Shown: piece by piece, positions 18,226-25,893 of the stretch
Numbering within the stretch: the stretch's first letter is position 1
How the letters are laid out: every line of letters begins with the position of its first letter
Assembly: GCA_040754425.1 (NCBI GenBank)
Contig: JBFMCR010000014.1
Coordinates: 62,001-126,000 of the forward strand
DNA from: UBA6918 sp040754425
GTDB taxonomy: Bacteria; Pseudomonadota; Gammaproteobacteria; Burkholderiales; Thiobacillaceae
Reading direction: 5' to 3'
DNA length: 64,000 nt
The notes under the pieces: generated by a model
Database searches by the model: none
The model's input: only the letters and a program-made list of their open reading frames with translations
Told to the model about the DNA's origin: nothing
Made by a program: the position numbers and the translations under genes

Positions 18226-19206
18226 ATGCAAGAACCGATCAACTCCCTGCAGCAATGCATCGCCCGCCAGCGCGAGGCGCTGAAGGATCTGCTGCGCGAG
18301 CCGCTCGCCCAGGCCGCCGAACGATGCAGCAAGGTGTGGAACGACCGCAAGGCGCTGGACGAGGCGCTGGCCCAGGCACTGGCCGGGCTGCCCATGTGCA
18401 AATACATGTACGCCCTCGACACCGACGCCGTCCAGGTCAGCGACAACATCAGCCGCGAGGGCCTGATCGAAAAGGACTTCGGGCGCGACCGCTCCGACCG
18501 TCCCTACATGAACGAACGCGTGCCGAGCGAAGGCTTCCTGCTGTCGCGCGCCTACATCAGCCTGCGGGAGCGCCGCCCTTCGCTGACCGCGATCCAGATC
18601 GTGCGCGACGACACCGGCCGCGTACTCGGCTTCGTGGGCGCGGACTTCGACCTGCGCGACCTGCCGCTCACCGGCAAGCTCTACGAAGAGCCCACCCACT
18701 GGCGCCAGATCAAGGGCGACCCCGCCATCCGCGGCACCGTCTTCCACCAGACCCGCAGCACCAGCATGATGGACACCAGCATCGACACCGTACTGAGCGT
18801 GCTGGAGGAACTCATGGTCGATCATGGCGTGTTCCATGCCATCCTGCATTTTTCCAGCAGCCGCGCCGTGATCTGGCTGTTCGACGACCCCTACCGCTAC
18901 CGGCTCCTGGACATCGATGCGCTCACCGATCCGGACACCTGCCTGATCTACCCGCACCAGCCCTACCCTGCCAACGCCGTGGTGCCCAGGGACAAGATCC
19001 GTCCCATCCTCGACGGCCTGCGCGACCTTCGCTTCATGGATGAGATGTTCTATCTCAGAAGCGGCACGCTCAACATCTTCAACGGCGTGGTCGGCCTCAC
19101 CTTTTCCTGCGACGGTTCGCACTATCTGCCGTGGGACGAATTCCTGAGCAAAGGCCATGATTTCTGGGCCAGCGGCAGCGCTCTGGGGCAGTCCTGCCCT
19201 GTCTGA
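18226..19206 (+). CDS. PDC/Cache-like sensor domain protein of unknown function
   Basis: A 326-residue protein with no membrane helix or signal peptide. The first half (about 15-165) resembles a PDC-type PAS/Cache fold: ALAGLPMCKYMYALD, RDRSDRPYMNE, FLLSRAYISLRERRPSLTAIQIVRDDTGRVLGFVGADFDLRDLPL. This matches the ligand-binding core of periplasmic sensors, but here it is apparently cytosolic. The second half (about 190-326) has no domain I recognise. No output domain such as GGDEF or kinase is attached. The chosen ATG lacks a ribosome site; a GTG/ATG extension upstream would run into the csp terminator and is unlikely. Confidence 0.7.
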   Translation: MQEPINSLQQCIARQREALKDLLREPLAQAAERCSKVWNDRKALDEALAQALAGLPMCKYMYALDTDAVQVSDNISREGLIEKDFGRDRSDRPYMNERVPSEGFLLSRAYISLRERRPSLTAIQIVRDDTGRVLGFVGADFDLRDLPLTGKLYEEPTHWRQIKGDPAIRGTVFHQTRSTSMMDTSIDTVLSVLEELMVDHGVFHAILHFSSSRAVIWLFDDPYRYRLLDIDALTDPDTCLIYPHQPYPANAVVPRDKIRPILDGLRDLRFMDEMFYLRSGTLNIFNGVVGLTFSCDGSHYLPWDEFLSKGHDFWASGSALGQSCPV

Positions 19207-19286
19207 GGCAGGCGCGCCACTTGCAGACAGAAACAGGCTGGGGTAAAACCACCCATTCGCATCCGCCCATTGGCCGCACTGACGAC

Positions 19287-20219
19287 ATGCCTTCCGCCTT
19301 GCACACCATATTTCTTGCCACCCCGCGCGGCTTCTGCGCCGGCGTGGACCGCGCCATCGCCATCGTCGAGCGGGCGCTGGAAAAATTCGGCGCGCCCATC
19401 TATGTGCGGCACGAGGTCGTGCACAACGCCTATGTCGTCAACGACCTCAAAAAGAAAGGCGCGATTTTCGTCGAGGAGCTGGACGAAGTGCCGGGCGGCG
19501 CCACCGTCGTTTTCAGCGCGCACGGCGTTTCCCTGGCCGTGCGCGAAGAGGCGCAAAAGCGCGGCCTCAAGGTATTCGACGCCACCTGCCCGCTGGTGAC
19601 CAAGGTGCACGTCGAAGTCGCCAGGATGCGCGACAAGGGGCTGGAAATCATCATGATCGGGCACAAGGGCCACCCCGAAGTCGAAGGCACCATGGGCCAG
19701 AGCGACAAGGGCATGTACCTGGTGGAAACGCCGCAGGACGTCGCCGCGCTCGAAGTCGCCGACCCCGACAGGCTCGCCTACGTCACCCAGACCACGCTCT
19801 CGGTGGATGACGCCGCGCGCGTGGTGGAAGCGCTAAGAGCGAGATTCCCAAACATCGTCGGCCCCAGGAAGGACGACATCTGCTACGCCACGCAAAACCG
19901 CCAGGATGCGGTGAAGAAGCTGGCCGCGGAATGCGATGCAGTCATCGTCGTGGGCTCGCCCAACAGCTCCAATTCCAACCGCCTGCGCGAAGTCGCCGAA
20001 AACCTGGGCGTGCCGGCCTGGCTGGTGGACGACGAATCCCACATCGACCCCGCCTGGCTCGAAGGCAAGGCCCGCATCGGCGTCACCGCCGGCGCCTCCG
20101 CCCCGGAAATCCTGGTCAGCCGCGTGATCGGGCGCCTGAAAACACTCGGCGCTGGCGAAGTGACCCCGCTCGAAGGCTTGCAGGAAAAGGTCGGTTTTCC
20201 GTTGCCGAAAGGTTTGTAG
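19287..20219 (+). CDS. ispH: 4-hydroxy-3-methylbut-2-enyl diphosphate reductase IspH
   Basis: A 310-residue [4Fe-4S] enzyme that makes IPP and DMAPP in the last MEP-pathway step. The three cluster cysteines are C17 (RGFCAGVDRA), C101 (DATCPLVTKVH) and C199 (DICYATQNRQ). The ATG at 19287 fits the family's usual N-terminus and length. The last 51 codons plus stop (20063-20219) recur downstream at 20899-21055, with higBA between the copies. The functional gene therefore carries a tail that may have arrived with the toxin-antitoxin module. Confidence 0.97.
   Translation: MPSALHTIFLATPRGFCAGVDRAIAIVERALEKFGAPIYVRHEVVHNAYVVNDLKKKGAIFVEELDEVPGGATVVFSAHGVSLAVREEAQKRGLKVFDATCPLVTKVHVEVARMRDKGLEIIMIGHKGHPEVEGTMGQSDKGMYLVETPQDVAALEVADPDRLAYVTQTTLSVDDAARVVEALRARFPNIVGPRKDDICYATQNRQDAVKKLAAECDAVIVVGSPNSSNSNRLREVAENLGVPAWLVDDESHIDPAWLEGKARIGVTAGASAPEILVSRVIGRLKTLGAGEVTPLEGLQEKVGFPLPKGL
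20063..20219. repeat. Left copy of 157-bp direct repeat (ispH 3' end)
   Basis: This segment aligns without gaps to 20899-21055 (constant offset 836). The first roughly 80 bases are identical, and by my count nine substitutions fall in the last 75. It includes the functional ispH stop codon. The two copies bracket higBA. Confidence 0.93.
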
Positions 20220-20225
20220 CGCTAC

Positions 20226-20525
20226 TCATGCCGCTTCGGCGTGATATTGCTGAATCTTGTCCAGTTCCGCACCCAGCGCATCCTTGGCGATTTCAATGTC
20301 ATAACGGGCTTGGCCGCGCAGCCAGTATCCCTCGGACAAACCAAAGAAACGGCACAGACGCAAATCGGTATCGGCGGTAACCTTGCGCTGGCCATGCACA
20401 ATCTCGTTAATGCGGCGTGGCGACACGCCCACCGCCTTGGCCAAGGCATACTGGCTGACCCCCATCGGCTTCAAGAAGTCCTCCAGCAAAACCTCTCCAG
20501 GGTGAATCGCTTGCAGTTTATGCAT
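20226..20525 (-). CDS. higA: HigA-type antitoxin, XRE-family HTH protein
   Basis: A 99-residue antitoxin with an XRE helix-turn-helix at about residues 18-70 (SQYALAKAVGVSPRRINEIVHGQRKVTADTDLRL). The N-terminus HPGEVLLEDFLKPMG and the segment FGLSEGYWLRGQARYDIEIA are characteristic of HigA/VapI antitoxins. The ATG at 20523-20525 is preceded by a strong GAGGAGGT site. It lies 11 bases after higB and would neutralise the toxin and repress the operon. Its DNA looks less GC-rich than the flanks. Confidence 0.94.
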   Translation of the reverse strand: MHKLQAIHPGEVLLEDFLKPMGVSQYALAKAVGVSPRRINEIVHGQRKVTADTDLRLCRFFGLSEGYWLRGQARYDIEIAKDALGAELDKIQQYHAEAA

Positions 20526-20536
20526 GTGATACCTCC

Positions 20537-20815
20537 TCAGTGATAATCGACAATCTCGACATCGAATGCCTGTCCATCCTTGAAACGAAAACAAATCCGC
20601 CATTGCCCGTTAATCCGGATACTGTACTGACCCGCCCGGTTGCCCTTGAGCAATTCCAAGCGGTTATTCGGCGGAACACGCAAATCGTCCAAGGTAGCCG
20701 ACCATTCAAGTTGCTCCAACTTGCGCCGCGCCACCCTTTCAATATTGGCGAAACGCGCCACCTGCTGCCGGTGGAACAAGGCTTGCGTATCCCGGCACTT
20801 GAATGTCGCAATCAT
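20537..20815 (-). CDS. higB: HigB-type mRNA interferase toxin (RelE superfamily)
   Basis: A 92-residue toxin expected to cleave mRNA at the ribosome. Family signatures are FANIERVARRKLEQL, the PPNNRLELLKGNRAGQYSIRINGQWRICFRF core and the C-terminal VEIVDYH. Toxin-before-antitoxin order is the higBA hallmark. The ATG at 20813-20815 gives the family's standard length; six extra codons upstream are possible. The cassette is inserted immediately downstream of ispH. Confidence 0.93.
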   Translation of the reverse strand: MIATFKCRDTQALFHRQQVARFANIERVARRKLEQLEWSATLDDLRVPPNNRLELLKGNRAGQYSIRINGQWRICFRFKDGQAFDVEIVDYH

Positions 20816-20824
20816 GATACATAT

Positions 20825-20839
20825 TAACGCCATACGTTA
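20825..20839 (-). promoter_or_regulatory. Candidate HigA operator upstream of higB
   Basis: TAACG-CCATA-CGTTA is an inverted repeat ten bases upstream of the higB ATG, in an AT-rich stretch that likely holds the promoter. Autoregulatory antitoxins of this family bind such palindromes. The assignment rests on position and symmetry only. Confidence 0.5.
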
Positions 20840-20898
20840 TTACCGGCAAGAGGCTGGGAAACCTCCAAGCCGAGCCACCATTGCCCCCAGTGGCAGGC

Positions 20899-21055
20899 AG
20901 GCAAGGCCCGCATCGGCGTCACCGCCGGCGCCTCCGCCCCGGAAATCCTGGTCAGCCGCGTGATCGGGCGCCTGAAAACACTCGGGGCCACCGAAGTGGC
21001 CCCGCTCGAAGGCTTGCAGGAAAAGGTCGGTTTTCCGTTGCCGAAGGGCCTGTAA
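20899..21055 (+). pseudogene. Detached ispH 3'-end copy (51 codons plus stop)
   Basis: It encodes the IspH C-terminal sequence from GKARIGVTAGA to FPLPKGL and then TAA, differing from the functional tail at two residues (GATEVAPLE instead of GAGEVTPLE). There is no start codon or upstream IspH sequence, so it cannot be functional. Its stop abuts the stop of the opposing TonB-like gene at 21056, suggesting this copy is continuous with the resident downstream DNA. It may therefore be the original ispH tail, displaced when higBA arrived. Confidence 0.92.
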
Positions 21056-21655
21056 TCATTCCGGCACGACAGGCGGTTCCGGCGTGAATTCCACTCGGAT
21101 TCGATAAGACGGCCGCTCGGCGCCAGGCTGGACGGCGAACCGGGCACCGGAAAAACCTTCCAGGGCAGCCTGCCCGAATTCGCCATACTCTGGGGGGAAA
21201 ACATCCACCACCTTCAGGTCGCTTACGCTGCCATCCGGCGCAAGCTGCAAATCAAGCACCACGTAGGCTGAGATCGACATGCCCCGATAGCTGACGGGGT
21301 AATCCAGGTGGAGCGCCTGTAGCGGGATCAGTTGGTTTTGGCCAGCAGCCCCAACCTGAGCTTCCCTGTTCCCGTCGGCAGCGTGCGTTTGTCGGGCAGG
21401 AAGCTCCCGCTCGTCCCTGGTCGCAGGCTTTTCCGCGTCTCCGGTCTCGGCCGGGCGCGATTCGATCCGGACCTTGAAGGCATAGCCACCTTCAGCAGAA
21501 GCAAGATAAGGCAGAAAGGAAGGCGCGCCTATCAGCCGCCCCAGGCCAACATGCAACAGCGCCGAGGCCGCCAATGCCAAGGCCAGCCTGCGCCAGACAG
21601 GATTTGCCAACCGCATTTCAAATGCCGCCATCGCCATTGCGGACGGCGCCCGCAT
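21056..21655 (-). CDS. TonB-like C-terminal domain protein
   Basis: A protein of up to 199 residues with one N-terminal membrane helix (about 23-42, LALALAASALLHVGLGRLIG), a polar linker and a C-terminal TonB-like fold (SAYVVLDLQLAPDGSVSDLKVVDVFPPEYG...AALEGFSGARFAV). It resembles short energy transducers or TonB-domain envelope proteins. No exbB, exbD or TonB-dependent receptor is nearby. Several ATG codons lie within the first 14 codons and none has a clear ribosome site. It ends exactly where the duplicated ispH tail ends. Confidence 0.7.
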   Translation of the reverse strand: MRAPSAMAMAAFEMRLANPVWRRLALALAASALLHVGLGRLIGAPSFLPYLASAEGGYAFKVRIESRPAETGDAEKPATRDERELPARQTHAADGNREAQVGAAGQNQLIPLQALHLDYPVSYRGMSISAYVVLDLQLAPDGSVSDLKVVDVFPPEYGEFGQAALEGFSGARFAVQPGAERPSYRIRVEFTPEPPVVPE

Positions 21656-21706
21656 CGGTTTCGGAGAAAAACGGCGCGACTGTCGGCCGCCGCGCCGCCA
21701 ATGCAG

Positions 21707-22159
21707 TTACTGTTTCCAGCAGAAATCAACCGTGCTGCCGCCGACTCCCTTGACGCCGGTGTGGGTCAGCGTCAGCGTGCCGCAGGTGTCGCCGGACATG
21801 GCGTTCTTGGGCACGGCCCGAATGGTATAGGTCGTGGCAGTGGGCATGCCGGAGGCAAAGGAAAGGTCGTAAAACTTGTTTGAGCCGTCCTTGGGCGATT
21901 CCGTGATCGGCAGCGTCGCCCCCACGTACGTATAGTTCTCGGTGTAATAGCGCTCCAGGAACTGGGCGTTCTCCATCAGGTCCGCGGCGGCGGCCGCACG
22001 CCGCGTCGCACGCACGTAGTCCTGGTAATTGGGATAGGCGATCGCCGCCAGGATGCCGATGATCACGATCACGGCCATCAGCTCGATCAGGCTGAAACCA
22101 CCTGCCCCGCACAGAGCTGCGAACGATGGCCTGGTTGTCACTGCAGTCCGGTTTTGCAT
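21707..22159 (-). CDS. pilE: Type IV pilin PilE-like protein
   Basis: A 150-residue prepilin with peptidase site G/FSLIELMAV, preceded by a leader of about 21 residues, and an N-terminal helix ending PNYQDYVRAT. Two cysteines near the C-terminus (C139-type DTCGTLTL and FCWKQ) form the typical D-loop. In this operon position, last after PilY1, it corresponds to the minor pilin PilE of Pseudomonas rather than the major subunit. The ATG at 22157-22159 has GGAG nine bases upstream. It follows pilY1 by four bases. Confidence 0.9.
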   Translation of the reverse strand: MQNRTAVTTRPSFAALCGAGGFSLIELMAVIVIIGILAAIAYPNYQDYVRATRRAAAAADLMENAQFLERYYTENYTYVGATLPITESPKDGSNKFYDLSFASGMPTATTYTIRAVPKNAMSGDTCGTLTLTHTGVKGVGGSTVDFCWKQ

Positions 22160-22163
22160 GGAA

Positions 22164-25100
22164 TTACTCCAGGATGATTTGGCGCCAGGTAGCACGGCCG
22201 TGGTTGGCGTTTGGATTCGATATTCCCGAACAAATCAGGTCGCCGGGGTGATCCTCGCACCACTGCACCATGTCCGTAATGGCGCCATTGCCACCGTTGC
22301 TGCTCGTACTCGAAGTGGTGCCGGAGGAAGTGGCGCCGCCCACATCGCCCCCGCCCGTGCTGGTGCCGCCCACATCGCCTCCGCCTGCGCTCGTGCTGCC
22401 CGTGCTCGTGCTGCTGGTGCTGCTGGTGCTGCTGGTGCTGCTGGTGCTGCTGGTGCTGCTCGTGCTGCTCGTGCTGCTCGTGCTGCCCGTGCTGCTGGTG
22501 CTCGTCGAAAGAGCATCGTCATCGACGGCAAAGATGCCATCCTTCGGGTCATCCGATCCCGGAGCCGGCGTTTCTTCCTCTGCGTCGGAGATGGGATCCT
22601 GCGGCGGATCCTGCACCCAGCCACTGCCGCCATAGCAAAGCTCGTTGGGATGGTGCCAGTAGTAGGTGTATTCGGCCAGCACGTAGTTCTTGAAATCCGT
22701 GCCGCGCTTCACTCGCCAGCCGTATTTGGCGCCGCCGGCAGGGTAGTTCATCTCGATGGCGGAAGCGGGCGTCGAGGCCTTGATGAGCTGGATGGTCAGG
22801 GCGCCGTCATGGTGCTCGCCATGGGGCCCGTCCCTGGAGCCGCTACCAGGCCAACCCTCCGAGGTAATCGTATATACGCAACTGTACCTCGCGGGCATCA
22901 GGCCGGCGCGCGGCGCAGCGCCATCTCCCCACCAATCCTTGCTTTCGAAGGCATCGAGCGGCAGGTTGAACACCAGGTTGCCGATATCGGCCTTGGTATA
23001 GGTTGGCTGGGCAGCCAGCAGGGAGGCCGCATCCGTCAACGTAGTCTGGCTGCCGTAGTCCTTGACGCCGGCCCAGCTTCCCGACGGCCCGATTTTCAGC
23101 TTGGCCGCCGGGTTGAGATACTGGTTCATCACCAGGATCTTGAAACCGGTGTCGGCCGCGATCTCCTTGGCATTGGACAGGTTCAGCGTCGTGAGGCTGG
23201 CGTTGAGCATGTTCACGCCGGTGACGTCATAGATGTCATCGTACTCGTGCACGTGCACATGCCTCGCGAAGCCAGCGAAGCCCCCAAAAAGAAACCTCTT
23301 CGCCCTGTAATAGATATCGACGTCGAAGTGTCCGCCGGACACGCCACGGTCCTCCCCGCCCCCGCTCGACGAGGAGCTGCTGCCCGAGGAACTGGAACTG
23401 CTGCCCGAGGAACTGGAACTGCTGCCCGAGGAACTGGAACTGCTGCTCGAGGTGGAACTGCTGCTGGAAGACGAAGAGCTTCCGCCTGTGCTGTCGGCCG
23501 ATTCGCTGCTGGCGTTGAACAGGATATAGCTGACCGTATCCGAGTCAACGAGGGTCGGCTGCGAAGCCACGCCAGCGGCGAGATACCTGCTGTTGGGCAC
23601 TTGCAGCGGCGAACCCACCTTGTCGTAGTCACTATAGGCATGGTCCGCATTCAGGTCGAAAATCGGAGCGGCGCTCTGCGCACCGGTGAGATATTCGAAC
23701 TGGTTCAGCCAGTTCTCTCCATTGGGCGGGGACGCATTGACCACGGTGGGATTGGTGCTCGTCAGCACCACGCGCCCGTCGTTGTAGAAGGGATTCTCGC
23801 CCACCACGCGTTCGCCCGCCGGCAGGGGGATTTTCCAGCCCAGGTTGCGCGATTCCGGTGTGGGGTTGGTGTAATCCGGCTGTGTCGTATCCAGGTAGCG
23901 CGTCCGGATGGCGTCGTCATACAAGACCTCGGTCAAGGTGTGCTCGACCAGGCCGGCGTTGGTGGCGGGCACATCGTCCGAGTCCCAGATGCCGTACACG
24001 TAATGCACGCTGGTATCGGCAAGGTCGCCATCGCTCAACATGCGGCCGGTGCCGAAAACGACCATGCGCCCGCCGTAGGGACTGTTGACCACCACCGGCG
24101 CAGTCGTAATCGCCTGCGCAGGCGAGGTGGCAAAAAGCTCCGTTGCGGTATACGCACCGGCGTCCGTTGCGGTGAGGTCGAATTTCCACATGGTGCCGTC
24201 CAGATCGCCGGCATAGGCGTAATCCACCCTGCCATCACCTGTGCTATCAACCAGCGTAGGCGTGGACAGGCCATTGGGGCTGGCAAGGGAGCCGGAGCCG
24301 GTACTGATTTCCTGGATCAGGGCACCGGTATCCGCATTGATGAGGTAGAGGCTGGCCTGGCCGTTGCCGCCGTTCATGTAGCCGTTGCCGACGACGACCG
24401 CGGGAACACCCGTGTTGAGCGTGGTAAAACGCGGGCTGCCGTAAGTGTAGCCCAGGTTGGCGAAGCCGCTGGTGTCGGGCGTGACCTCCCACTTGATCTT
24501 GGTCGCCGCCGCCGACTCGTCGGCGGGCGACACCGACGTGACGTCCAGGCAGAACAGCCCTTTGCCGCCCGCGCCCAGGCCGCCGGCCAGCAGGGCCTTG
24601 ATGGTCGCACCGAACTTCACCGTACTCACGGCCAGGCCGCCGTTGACGAAGTAATGATGGTTGTAGGGATTTGCCGCCAGGTGCTTGAGATTGGGGATCA
24701 GCATGGAGGGAATGTAGGCAAAATCCTCCGTGCCGTCCGCGGCATCGATGACGTGCACCATGCCGTCGTTGGCGCCGACGAACAGCCGTTTCTCCGTGTC
24801 GCTGTAGCGCCAGTGGATGAGGGTGGACTGGATGATGTCGCCCACGGCGGAGGCGCGTGCGCGGAAATTGAGTCCGTTCGGCGCCTCATTGCTGCGGTCG
24901 CCGCGCACGAAATCGACGATGGCAGGCCCCGCCGTGGCATCGCCGATACTGGTCTGCTGCGCCGCCGACAGGCTGGCCCAGCGGAAGGGAATCGCCGTGC
25001 CGTCGTCCTTGAGGGTGACGATCCTGCGCCCGGTGTCATAACTGACCTGGTCGACCTCGTGCGCGAAGGAGTTGGAACCCCAGGGGCTGGAGGGAAGCAC

Positions 25101-25352
25101 GATTGCGTCGCTGCTGATGTCGTGGGCAATGACATCGCCATACCAGGTGGCGGGATCATAAACCGTGCGAAAATGGACGCTGTCATCGTCGCCGATGTTG
25201 TAATCGCTGAACGTCGGCCGCGTCACCCAGCCGCGCGGCTGTTCGTTGGGCACAAAGGGCGCGGCCGCCTGGACAAACTGGCCAAACAGCCCCAGCATCG
25301 CAACCAGGCCGATCAAGGCATGCCGACGGTAATGTGCTCGCTGTGTGTTCAT
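22164..25352 (-). CDS. pilY1: PilY1-family pilus tip/adhesion protein with atypical architecture
   Basis: A 1062-residue exported protein. The signal peptide is residues 1 to about 30 (LIGLVAMLGLFGQFVQAAA). The PilY1 beta-propeller begins almost at once, with FVGANDGMVHVIDAADG and a calcium-binding loop DSTGDGRVDYAYAGDLDG near residue 370. The N-terminal von Willebrand A domain of classical PilY1 is absent. After the propeller comes a poly-Ser linker (about 620-667), an unrecognised domain of some 280 residues rich in Tyr, Trp and His, and a Ser/Thr linker (about 940-990). PilY1 controls pilus extension and adhesion. It sits in the normal pilX-pilY1-pilE order. Confidence 0.88.
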   Translation of the reverse strand: MNTQRAHYRRHALIGLVAMLGLFGQFVQAAAPFVPNEQPRGWVTRPTFSDYNIGDDDSVHFRTVYDPATWYGDVIAHDISSDAIVLPSSPWGSNSFAHEVDQVSYDTGRRIVTLKDDGTAIPFRWASLSAAQQTSIGDATAGPAIVDFVRGDRSNEAPNGLNFRARASAVGDIIQSTLIHWRYSDTEKRLFVGANDGMVHVIDAADGTEDFAYIPSMLIPNLKHLAANPYNHHYFVNGGLAVSTVKFGATIKALLAGGLGAGGKGLFCLDVTSVSPADESAAATKIKWEVTPDTSGFANLGYTYGSPRFTTLNTGVPAVVVGNGYMNGGNGQASLYLINADTGALIQEISTGSGSLASPNGLSTPTLVDSTGDGRVDYAYAGDLDGTMWKFDLTATDAGAYTATELFATSPAQAITTAPVVVNSPYGGRMVVFGTGRMLSDGDLADTSVHYVYGIWDSDDVPATNAGLVEHTLTEVLYDDAIRTRYLDTTQPDYTNPTPESRNLGWKIPLPAGERVVGENPFYNDGRVVLTSTNPTVVNASPPNGENWLNQFEYLTGAQSAAPIFDLNADHAYSDYDKVGSPLQVPNSRYLAAGVASQPTLVDSDTVSYILFNASSESADSTGGSSSSSSSSSTSSSSSSSSGSSSSSSGSSSSSSGSSSSSSGGGEDRGVSGGHFDVDIYYRAKRFLFGGFAGFARHVHVHEYDDIYDVTGVNMLNASLTTLNLSNAKEIAADTGFKILVMNQYLNPAAKLKIGPSGSWAGVKDYGSQTTLTDAASLLAAQPTYTKADIGNLVFNLPLDAFESKDWWGDGAAPRAGLMPARYSCVYTITSEGWPGSGSRDGPHGEHHDGALTIQLIKASTPASAIEMNYPAGGAKYGWRVKRGTDFKNYVLAEYTYYWHHPNELCYGGSGWVQDPPQDPISDAEEETPAPGSDDPKDGIFAVDDDALSTSTSSTGSTSSTSSTSSTSSTSSTSSTSSTSSTSTGSTSAGGGDVGGTSTGGGDVGGATSSGTTSSTSSNGGNGAITDMVQWCEDHPGDLICSGISNPNANHGRATWRQIILE
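22392..22506 (-). repeat. 9-bp tandem repeat encoding a Ser-Ser-Thr tract in PilY1
   Basis: About a dozen near-perfect copies of GTGCTGCTG (plus strand) encode an SST repeat in the C-terminal linker. The unit is a multiple of three, so slippage would change linker length without frameshift. Confidence 0.9.
23376..23462 (-). repeat. 21-bp tandem repeat encoding a poly-Ser/Gly tract in PilY1
   Basis: At least three copies of a 21-base unit beginning CTGCTGCCCGAGGAACTGG encode SSGSSSS on the minus strand, followed by degenerate Ser codons. As with the 9-bp array, copy-number change would keep the frame. Confidence 0.88.
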
Positions 25353-25378
25353 GATTGACTCCCCGAATACTCCGATAT

Positions 25379-25891
25379 TCAGTTGCAGGTAACCCGCTGG
25401 CGAAACATGCCTTCCATCAGCGCATAGGTATTGTCTCCTTGACCGGGTGCGCGAACGACGATTTGAAACACGACATCACAGAGATTTGACGTAGGACCGC
25501 CACCCGCATAGTTCCAGAACCTGGTGATGTAATACGCATCGTTGCCCACACTGACGCCTTTTTCTTCCCAATCACTTTCGCTGTAATTTACCCAGGCTCC
25601 ATCATTACACCGGCCGTCGACCGGATCGGTGCAGGATTGCATGAAAGACGTTGCGTTAAACGGGTCGAACGGGTAAGTGGTGAGTGCGTTTTCGGCAAGC
25701 ACCAGCGCCTCCTCCCCGCGCTGGAAGGCCAGGGCCTGGTCGCGCATGTTGCCGGCCATGCGCTCCTGCAGGATGGTGACGGCAACGGTAGCCGCCACCA
25801 TGATGCTCATCACGGCCAGCAGCATGAGTCCGACGATCAGCGTGGAGCCGCGCTGGGCGCGAAGCGGGCGAGGAATCGAGAGCTTGCCCAT
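25379..25891 (-). CDS. pilX: Minor pilin assembly protein PilX
   Basis: A 170-residue pilus-assembly protein. The N-terminus RAQRGSTLIVGLMLLAVMSIMV lacks the usual glutamate at +5 of the mature pilin, which is characteristic of PilX, as is the following LQERMAGNMRDQALAFQRGEEAL signature. PilX couples the minor-pilin tip to PilY1. It starts two bases after the pilW end region and precedes pilY1 by 26 bases. Confidence 0.93.
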   Translation of the reverse strand: MGKLSIPRPLRAQRGSTLIVGLMLLAVMSIMVAATVAVTILQERMAGNMRDQALAFQRGEEALVLAENALTTYPFDPFNATSFMQSCTDPVDGRCNDGAWVNYSESDWEEKGVSVGNDAYYITRFWNYAGGGPTSNLCDVVFQIVVRAPGQGDNTYALMEGMFRQRVTCN

Positions 25892-25893
25892 GT

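Noticed and set aside
22392..22506. Tandem repeats that might suggest a CRISPR array
   Set aside because: The units are 9 bp, contiguous and coding, without unique spacers; no cas gene is present.
22053..25358. A 1101-codon plus-strand open frame opposite pilY1
   Set aside because: It is the antisense of a clearly recognisable PilY1 gene; the Ala/Val/His-rich translation has no domain, and GC-rich DNA often leaves the opposite frame open.
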